A DNA stretch of 64,000 nucleotides from Mycobacterium sp. 050128 (GTDB taxonomy: Bacteria; Actinomycetota; Actinomycetes; Mycobacteriales; Mycobacteriaceae). The translations under genes were made by a program, and so were the position numbers. The DNA lies in assembly GCF_036409155.1 (NCBI RefSeq), contig NZ_JAZGLW010000001.1, positions 3,348,001-3,412,000 of the forward strand, in the 5' to 3' direction. Under the pieces are notes generated by a model. The model was given only the letters and a program-made list of their open reading frames with translations. It was not told where the DNA came from and ran no database searches. Shown piece after piece: positions 58,317 through 64,000 of the stretch; position 1 is the stretch's first letter; each line of letters begins with the position of its first letter.

Positions 58317-59693
58317 GTGACCACGGAAGACACGCTGACCGGCAAGGCAGACAGGGCCGGCAAGACCAACCGTTACCACTTTGATCGCCACACTCCGGAG
58401 TACCGCGAACGGTTCACCGCGATCACCGAGGAGATGCATGCCAGGTGCCCGCTGGCGTGGACCGACACCTATGACGGGCATTGGGTGGCCGCGGGCAACC
58501 GCGAAGTCTTCGAACTCGCTCGATGCCCGCACGTGTCCAACGATCACGACGTGACCGGCGAAGGCACCGGCTACAAGGGCATCACGATTCCCACGCTGCC
58601 GCAGGGAACCGGCGTCCGCGGCGGCATGCTCGAGATGGACGAACCCGAGCACTCCGCCTACCGCAGCATCCTGAACCCCTACCTGTCGCCGGCGGCCGTC
58701 AAGCGCTGGAAGCCGTTTGTCGACGAGATCGTGCGGGCGAGCATCGACGAGAAAATCGAAGGAGGGCGCATCGACTTCGTCGACGATCTCGCGAACGTCG
58801 TGCCCGCTGTGTTGACCCTGGCGATGATGGGCGTTCCGCTGAAGAAGTGGCAGCTCTATTGCGAGCCGGCTCACGCCAATGTTTATACCCCGGCCGATTC
58901 CCCGGACGCGCCAAGGGTTTTGGACCAGACCATGGCGATGGGGGCCGACCTGTTCAATCACCTCCTCGAGATCCGGGATAACCCGCGCCCCGGCCTGGTG
59001 GATGCGTTGGCAAGACTTCAGATCGACGGCGAACCCGCCCCCGACAGCGAACTGCTCGGAATGCTCGGCTTGATCATCGGCGGAGGCTTCGACACGACGA
59101 CCGCGCTGACCGCGCACGCACTCGAATGGCTAGGCGAAAATCCCGAGCAACGCGCACTGCTCCGGCGCGAATCGGACACGCTGCTCGACTCGGCCACCGA
59201 GGAATTCCTGCGTTACTTCACGCCTGCGCCCGGGGATGGTCGCACGATCGCCGCCGATCTCGAAATCGCCGGCACACGTTTCAAGGAGGGCGATCGCCTG
59301 TGGCTGTCCTGGGCGATGGCCAACCGCGACCCCTCGGTGTTTCCCGATCCGAATCGTTTGGACCTCGGCCGTAAGAACAATCGGCACTTCAGCTTCGGGC
59401 TCGGCATCCACCGCTGCATCGGCTCCAATGTCGCGCGCGTCGTGTTCAAGTCGATGCTCACGGCGGTGCTCGACCGGATGCCCGACTACCGCTGCGACCC
59501 CGAGGGCACCGTGCACTATCCGACCATCGGCGTGATCCAGGGCATGCAGCACCTGCCGGCCACCTTCACCCCCGGCAGGCGGCTTGGGCCGGGGCTCGAC
59601 GAGACGCTGGAGAAGCTGCAGCGGGTCTGCGACGAACAGGGATGTGCGCGGCCCATCACCGAGCACACCGCGGCAGCCGTCATCGGCGACTGA
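58317..59693 (+). CDS. Cytochrome P450
   Basis: A 458-aa P450. I-helix IGGGFDTTTALTAHAL, ExxR in EEFLRY, haem loop FSFGLGIHRCIGSNVAR with Cys367, and a C-terminal extension of about 50 residues past the usual end, containing two Cys. GTG at 58317 with GGAGAG upstream. CYP family not assigned. No ferredoxin is adjacent. Its stop codon directly abuts the stop of bcp on the other strand. Confidence 0.92.
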   Translation: MTTEDTLTGKADRAGKTNRYHFDRHTPEYRERFTAITEEMHARCPLAWTDTYDGHWVAAGNREVFELARCPHVSNDHDVTGEGTGYKGITIPTLPQGTGVRGGMLEMDEPEHSAYRSILNPYLSPAAVKRWKPFVDEIVRASIDEKIEGGRIDFVDDLANVVPAVLTLAMMGVPLKKWQLYCEPAHANVYTPADSPDAPRVLDQTMAMGADLFNHLLEIRDNPRPGLVDALARLQIDGEPAPDSELLGMLGLIIGGGFDTTTALTAHALEWLGENPEQRALLRRESDTLLDSATEEFLRYFTPAPGDGRTIAADLEIAGTRFKEGDRLWLSWAMANRDPSVFPDPNRLDLGRKNNRHFSFGLGIHRCIGSNVARVVFKSMLTAVLDRMPDYRCDPEGTVHYPTIGVIQGMQHLPATFTPGRRLGPGLDETLEKLQRVCDEQGCARPITEHTAAAVIGD

Positions 59694-60167
59694 CTACACC
59701 GACAGATCGCGCCTGAGCTTGGCGACGTGGCCCGTGGCTTTGACGTTGTACTGCGCGACGGCGATCTTGCCCTTTTCGTCGACCAGGAACGTCGAGCGGA
59801 TGACGCCGGTGACCGTCTTGCCGTACATCTGCTTTTCGCCGTAGGCACCGTACGCCGTCAGCACCTTGCGCTCGGGATCGGACAGCAGCGGAAACGTCAG
59901 CCCCTCCGCATCGCGGAACTTGGCGAGCTTCTCAGGCTTGTCGGGTGAGATCCCGACGACGTCGAGGCCGGCCTCGTTGAGCTCGGCGAGGCTGTCGCGG
60001 AAGTCGCAGGCCTGCTTGGTGCACCCCGGCGTCGAGGCCGCCGGGTAGAAGTACACGACGACACGGCGTCCCTTGTAGTCGGCCAGCGACACCTTGTGTC
60101 CGTCGGCGTCGGGAAGGCTGAAGGCGGGCGCTTTATCGCCCGGCGCCAGCCGCGTGGTCTCGGTCAA
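59694..60167 (-). CDS. bcp: Thioredoxin-dependent peroxiredoxin Bcp
   Basis: A 157-aa atypical 2-Cys peroxiredoxin with the YFYPAASTPGCTKQACDFRD active site: peroxidatic Cys in PGCT and resolving Cys five residues later. The TTG at 60167, after AAAGGACCC, gives exactly the 157 residues of M. tuberculosis Bcp (Rv2521). It reduces organic hydroperoxides in the cytosol. Confidence 0.95.
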   Translation of the reverse strand: MTETTRLAPGDKAPAFSLPDADGHKVSLADYKGRRVVVYFYPAASTPGCTKQACDFRDSLAELNEAGLDVVGISPDKPEKLAKFRDAEGLTFPLLSDPERKVLTAYGAYGEKQMYGKTVTGVIRSTFLVDEKGKIAVAQYNVKATGHVAKLRRDLSV

Positions 60168-60271
60168 CGTGGGTCCTTTCTGTTCCCGGCGCGCTGGCAT
60201 CGAGGCCAGCTGATCTAGGGTAGTGCCTCAGGTGCACCACGCCGACTATGGAGGACTTGGAGGACAGGACC

Positions 60272-60499
60272 GTGGCCGACCGGGACCCCGAAGCCATCAA
60301 GCAGGAGATCGACCTCGCCCGCGACCAGCTCGCGGCAACCGTCGATTCACTCGCCGAGCGTGCCAACCCTCGCCGTCTTGCCGACGACCTCAAAATCCGG
60401 GTGATCGGGTTTGTCACCAAGCCCGCCGTCGTCGTCACCCTGGCCGGTGTCGGTGCGATCGTCGTCGTGATCGTGGTGCGCCGGGTCAGGAACCGCTGA
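60272..60499 (+). CDS. DUF3618 membrane protein, Rv2520c-like
   Basis: A 75-aa protein with an N-terminal amphipathic helix (ADRDPEAIKQEIDLARDQLA), SLAERANPRRLADD, one membrane segment (VVVTLAGVGAIVVVIVV) and a basic end, matching DUF3618/Rv2520c (75 aa). The GTG at 60272 is preferred to the ATG at 60248 because of GGAGGACAGGACC and the length match. Divergent from bcp, as in M. tuberculosis. Role unknown. Confidence 0.88.
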   Translation: MADRDPEAIKQEIDLARDQLAATVDSLAERANPRRLADDLKIRVIGFVTKPAVVVTLAGVGAIVVVIVVRRVRNR

Positions 60500-60640
60500 C
60501 GCGGCCCAGCCCTCAAGCGCGGCCGTCGAGTGTGACTCCGTGGCTTTGGCTGTGCGGCCAGGGCGGGAAAATCGCCGAATCGTCGCCGTAGCCGCACACT
60601 CGATTCAGGCCGTGCCGGTGCCGGGTCAGGAACCGCTGAC
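60481..60640. repeat. 20-bp exact direct repeat at two convergent gene ends, with an inverted repeat inside
   Basis: CCGGGTCAGGAACCGCTGAC occurs at 60481-60500, covering the stop of the DUF3618 gene, and again at 60621-60640, covering the stop of the DUF3556 gene on the other strand; both are preceded by G. Between them TCGAGTGTG (60526-60534) and CACACTCGA (60595-60603) form a perfect 9-bp inverted repeat. Confidence 0.85.
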
Positions 60641-62362
60641 ACGACTGCTTTCGACGTGCACCGGGAGATCGTCGGCCCACGGCTGGGTGGTGACCATGTC
60701 CTCGACATCGACGTAGCCACGCTCGAATTCACCCGTCGCCGCATCCACCAGCCGATATTCCTGCCGCTGTCGCTGGATGGGCTGCGCGTCGAGGATCACC
60801 ACCCGCACGTCTCCGGGCTCGAAGCCGCAGCGCTGTTGTAGCGCCTCGATGAGGCACTCGTTGTGCATGTGGCCGTCGCCGAAGTTCCAACCCAGCACCA
60901 TCGAGCACAGCACCTCGCCCTCGCACAGGTTGTAGTCGTCCTCGTCGTAGCCGGCCAGCGCGCGGTGCACCAGCGTCAGCAGCGCCCGCCCGTGGGTGTT
61001 CATGCCGCGGAACGCCAGCGCGAGGTGCAGGGGGATCAGGGTCTCCTCCTTGCTGCCGTACAGCCGCTCGAGTTGCAGGTGCTGCATCGGGCCGAGCGCA
61101 CGGGAGCCGGTGCGGAACTTGTCGTCCACCGCGGGCTTGACGCACCACACCGTGGTGTCCCAGTTGCCCGCGTAGTAACGCATGCCGGGCAGGAATGAAA
61201 CCTTGCGCGGGAACAGGTTTCCCACCACGACGACCGTCGTGATGACCGCGAACAGCACGACGGGCCAGGGGCTGGTCAGATCCGACAGACCGATCTGTGC
61301 ATGCGCCACGAACAGCCACAGCACACCGAAGATCATGAACACGTTCCACTCCAGCGGGACCCCCATCGGAAAGGCCAGCAGGATGTTCAGGTGGAACACG
61401 ATCATCACGAATGCGGCGATCGCGGTCGGCCAGCCGCCATGGGAGAAGAGCAGCGCCAGTGGCACTAAACCTTCGATCGCGGTCGAGAAGTGCGCGATGA
61501 AGCCCGACAACGCGCTGGGCCTCAGGTCGTCCGGATAGCGCTTGAACAGCGAGCGCTTGAGCACGCCCGAGGGCAAGAACGGATTGTTGGCCAGCATCGT
61601 CGAGATCACAAACGGGAAGTGTCTGGTGATCTTCGATGTGGCTGCGCCCAACCAGATCACCATGAAGACGAGCTTGGCTCCGATGACGATGTCGGGCCCG
61701 ACGAACAGGAACGCCAGCGCCAGCGGCCCGTACACCTCGGCGCGCGCGGCCAGGAAGATCACCTTGTCGCGCAGGCTGATTGCGGCCAACACCGCGAGGA
61801 TCGCGATGGTCTGCCACCGCGGCAGCACGCCAATTACCGTGTGCAGAGCCGGAATTGGGCCGGACCCGTCGGATACCAGAGCCATCGTTAGCAATACCAG
61901 CAGCGCACCGTAGAGCAGCGCGTCGAACGGGGTCTGGTCGATGCCGTTGGTCAGCGGCACTCGCTTCGGCCAGGGCGGCAGCCGGATGGTGCCGGGCCGC
62001 AGCCAGTACAGGATCGATCCCATCGGGGGGAAGTAGCGCCCGGCCAGCGGCCCGAAACAACAACCCAGACCGACGACTTCGAACAGCATGGTGAACAGCA
62101 CGGCCTTCTGAAACACGATCGGCTCCGACCACCACATGCTGACGTCGCCGAAGCCGCCGATGCCCGTGGTGCACCATCCGAAGAACCAGCCGCCAAGGAT
62201 GTAGAGCGCGATCTTCACGCCGTACATCACATGCATGATCAGGGGAGTGCCGAAACCGTTCTCGGCGACATGGCGCTGCATCGGGATGATCCGCTGGGCG
62301 CGAGGCAACTTGCTCCACTCGGCTACGTCGACGACGGGCAGGTTGGGTTTGATGAACCCCAT
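60626..62362 (-). CDS. DUF3556 polytopic membrane protein
   Basis: A 578-aa membrane protein of the actinobacterial DUF3556 family. The N-terminus MGFIKPNLPVVDVAEWSKLPRAQRI is characteristic. About eight to ten hydrophobic segments span residues 50-420, and a soluble C-terminal domain of about 150 residues follows (GEVLCSMVLGWNFGDGHMHNECLIEALQQRCGF). Start at 62362 after GAAGGAGCC. It has some resemblance to vitamin K-dependent carboxylase-type/HTTM membrane proteins in layout, but no function is assigned. Confidence 0.85.
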   Translation of the reverse strand: MGFIKPNLPVVDVAEWSKLPRAQRIIPMQRHVAENGFGTPLIMHVMYGVKIALYILGGWFFGWCTTGIGGFGDVSMWWSEPIVFQKAVLFTMLFEVVGLGCCFGPLAGRYFPPMGSILYWLRPGTIRLPPWPKRVPLTNGIDQTPFDALLYGALLVLLTMALVSDGSGPIPALHTVIGVLPRWQTIAILAVLAAISLRDKVIFLAARAEVYGPLALAFLFVGPDIVIGAKLVFMVIWLGAATSKITRHFPFVISTMLANNPFLPSGVLKRSLFKRYPDDLRPSALSGFIAHFSTAIEGLVPLALLFSHGGWPTAIAAFVMIVFHLNILLAFPMGVPLEWNVFMIFGVLWLFVAHAQIGLSDLTSPWPVVLFAVITTVVVVGNLFPRKVSFLPGMRYYAGNWDTTVWCVKPAVDDKFRTGSRALGPMQHLQLERLYGSKEETLIPLHLALAFRGMNTHGRALLTLVHRALAGYDEDDYNLCEGEVLCSMVLGWNFGDGHMHNECLIEALQQRCGFEPGDVRVVILDAQPIQRQRQEYRLVDAATGEFERGYVDVEDMVTTQPWADDLPVHVESSRVSGS

Positions 62363-62653
62363 TGCGGCTCCTTCGGCGCGGCTCTTTCGGGGATGCCAAT
62401 CGAGAACTGGCACCGAGGAGAAACTACTCTCAGCAACCATCGCGCGATAGGATTTGCCAGGCAGACAATGACGACCAATGCGTTCGGGGTTCTAGTGGAA
62501 CGCCGTCAGGGTTTCGAACCCCGGACCCGCTGATCGAAAGAACGCGGCCCGGTTAATGACTGGTGGCGTCCCCGAATTCGCCGCGACGGTCGAGTTGGAC
62601 CGGCGCACAGAGACTCGCAAGTTGATAGCCGAAAGCTTCGCGGAGGCAAGTCC
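62363..62653. other. Junction region between core genome and putative island
   Basis: 291 nt. Contains the tRNA-Lys-like 3' fragment (62496-62534). A short frame at 62557-62700 (47 codons, starting MTGGVPEFAATVELDRRTE) overlaps the start of the protease-like gene; it could be a small gene or a displaced N-terminus, and I cannot decide. Confidence 0.5.
62496..62534 (-). tRNA. Partial tRNA-Lys-like gene (3' half only), probable attachment site
   Basis: On the minus strand this reads as anticodon-stem 3' strand (ATCAGC), variable loop (GGGTC), a complete T arm (CGGGG-TTCGAAA-CCCTG), acceptor 3' strand (ACGGCGT), discriminator and CCA. It follows the mycobacterial tRNA-Lys as I recall it except for four bases. 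The match stops at 62534, at the anticodon loop; the 5' half is absent. Remnants of this shape are left when a tyrosine integrase inserts an element into a tRNA gene. Confidence 0.8.
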
Positions 62654-64000
62654 ATGCGTCACACCACACACAACTTGTCGCAAGATCACCAACAACTGAG
62701 CGCCAGCGACTTTCACTCGCTTGGTATCCGTGATCTGCTGGATGCCCGCGACCAGTTTCACGTGCACCTCGCACACAAAACGAACGTGTTCTCCACCGCG
62801 ATTGGGCGCTACCTCATCCGTGACACCGACAATGACGTGCACGAAGCGGGCGCTGGTCAGGCCCACGATCGCCACCCCAAGGCAGCACCGCGCACCCTGC
62901 TGAATTCCAAAGTAACGAGATGGTCGTGGCCGTGCATTCTGGTGTTTGTCAAGCAATGGCAAACCCTCGAGGAGCTGATCAAACGGCCCGAGGATGTGGT
63001 TCCCCCGTTCGTGTATATGCCGGATGGGCGCATTGTTCCGGTGTGCGTGGTCCTCGCGGAGTCCGCTGATCTCCCGGCCCGAACCCTCGACCCGAGCCTG
63101 CTCGCGGCCAGTTCGCTCGGCGTCGGTTCGCCTGTTTATGTCGACGCCCAGGGCATGCGCCGGATGGGCACGATTGCCTGCATGGTTTCGGATGGCAGTG
63201 ACTTCTATGTCCTGACCAACGCCCACCTCGCCGGCGAGGTGGGGCGGCCCGTGCGAGCTTTGATACGCGGCGTTCCCATGGTGGTCGGGAGCACTCTTGG
63301 AACGCCCAACCTGACGGAGCGCACATTTTCGGATGTGTACCCCAGCCTGCCGGGCAGGGATGCCGTAGTGAATATTGATGCCGCTATCGTCCGGCTGGAA
63401 GATGCCCATATTTGGGAGGCGGACGCGCTCACCCAATCGATCGGTGACGTGGCGGATTTCAGCGCGGGCACCGCCTCGCTGTCCTGGATCGGGAAACCGG
63501 TGGCGGGGTGTGGCGCCGCCAGCGGAGAAATGCGCGGAGAGGTCAAAGCCCTTTTCTATCGATACAAGTCGGTTGGTGGGCGGGACTATGTCGCCGATTT
63601 CGTAATCGGGGCGCGATCGGATGACACGGGCCCGCTGGTCACGCAGCCGGGCGATTCCGGGTCACTTTGGTGCCTGGACGGAGTCGTGGAGCCGGGCACG
63701 CGTTCGCCGTTCGGTCTGGAGTGGGGGGGCCAGCGAATCAGCAACGGTCCGGGTGCCGGCCAATTCCTGCAGTTCTCGCTGGCGACGTCGATGGCAGTGA
63801 TCCTGCGGGAACTGAATCTCGATCTGCTCGCCGGACCCGCGGCCGAACGCTTTCAGTATTGGGGACCGGTGGGGCACTTTAAAATCGGTCAGCAGGCTTG
63901 CTTCCTGGTGGGAAACCAGGCGTTGCAGAAATTCTTCATTGCCAACATCAACAACCTCAGTTTCAGCAGCGACGAGCAACTCGAACTGGCGACTCATCTG
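62654..64000 (+). CDS. Trypsin-like serine protease-domain protein (3' truncated by window edge)
   Basis: The frame is open for 449 codons to the last base. Residues about 1-150 are an unrecognised N-terminal region (LSASDFHSLGIRDLLDARDQ..., TLLNSKVTRWSWPCILVFV). Then comes a chymotrypsin-fold protease with a readable triad: His191 in LTNAHLAGE, Asp242 in NIDAAIVRL, Ser335 in QPGDSGSLW. No signal peptide is seen, so a cytosolic role is likely. The ATG at 62654 is provisional; the frame continues upstream without a good start. Base composition is lower in GC than the core genes (62641-62700: 32 of 60 by count). It lies just inside the putative island boundary. Confidence 0.75.
   Translation, partial: MRHTTHNLSQDHQQLSASDFHSLGIRDLLDARDQFHVHLAHKTNVFSTAIGRYLIRDTDNDVHEAGAGQAHDRHPKAAPRTLLNSKVTRWSWPCILVFVKQWQTLEELIKRPEDVVPPFVYMPDGRIVPVCVVLAESADLPARTLDPSLLAASSLGVGSPVYVDAQGMRRMGTIACMVSDGSDFYVLTNAHLAGEVGRPVRALIRGVPMVVGSTLGTPNLTERTFSDVYPSLPGRDAVVNIDAAIVRLEDAHIWEADALTQSIGDVADFSAGTASLSWIGKPVAGCGAASGEMRGEVKALFYRYKSVGGRDYVADFVIGARSDDTGPLVTQPGDSGSLWCLDGVVEPGTRSPFGLEWGGQRISNGPGAGQFLQFSLATSMAVILRELNLDLLAGPAAERFQYWGPVGHFKIGQQACFLVGNQALQKFFIANINNLSFSSDEQLELATHL

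Noticed and set aside
62490..62560. Intact tRNA-Lys gene
   Set aside because: Only the anticodon-stem 3' strand through CCA is present; D arm, 5' acceptor strand and the rest of the anticodon arm are missing.
62492..63436. 314-aa minus-strand frame over the protease-like gene and the tRNA fragment
   Set aside because: It reads through the tRNA remnant, and the plus strand carries an ordered serine-protease triad.

Overview
The window is a high-GC mycobacterial chromosome segment. The best anchor is a block with the gene order of Mycobacterium tuberculosis Rv2525c-fas-acpS-Rv2522c ... bcp-Rv2520c. It includes a full type I fatty acid synthase (about 3084 aa), which points to Mycobacterium. 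A second anchor near the left end is a pair matching Rv1364c/rsfA (SigF control). The large added catabolic load suggests an environmental, non-tuberculous species. All ortholog names come from recalled protein families; no search was run.

Layout. 1-7.4 kb: an acyl-CoA dehydrogenase (ACAD) pair, the SigF-regulatory PAS-phosphatase-kinase-STAS protein with RsfA, an amidohydrolase under a perfect 19-nt palindrome, and a TetR-thioesterase fusion. 7.4-14 kb: a CtpH/CtpI-type giant P-type ATPase flanked by two small membrane proteins, one carrying an LHDE tandem repeat, then a 13E12-type HNH protein. 14-35 kb: a large catabolic region. It has a tightly coupled five-gene minus-strand operon (acyl-CoA synthetase plus four ACADs forming two putative heteromeric pairs), an F420-type oxidoreductase, SDR, GntR regulator, double CaiB transferase, 3Fe-4S ferredoxin, P450, KshA-like Rieske oxygenase, second acyl-CoA synthetase, NTF2-like protein, MaoC pair, aldehyde dehydrogenase, lipocalin-like protein and a second Rieske oxygenase. 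This looks like activation, hydroxylation and beta-oxidation of an unidentified cyclic or terpenoid-like compound. 35.5-47.9 kb: the conserved fatty-acid synthesis block. 47.9-54.8 kb: a complete aromatic meta-cleavage pathway (flavin hydroxylase, type I extradiol dioxygenase, C-C hydrolase, hydratase, aldolase, acylating acetaldehyde dehydrogenase) around a divergent TetR regulator with a clear operator candidate. It sits where M. tuberculosis has Rv2522c next to bcp, so it looks like an insertion. 54.9-59.7 kb: envelope and hypothetical genes and a second P450 behind a perfect palindrome. 59.7-62.4 kb: bcp, a DUF3618 protein and a DUF3556 membrane protein.

Right edge. At 62496-62534 there is the 3' half of a tRNA-Lys-like gene on the minus strand, broken off at the anticodon arm. 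Beyond it lies DNA of different composition carrying a long open frame that runs off the window and has a trypsin-like catalytic triad (His, Asp, GDSGS). This looks like one end of a genomic island integrated in a tRNA gene. It is the part of the window most likely to lead to an undescribed system, but only 1.5 kb of it is visible.
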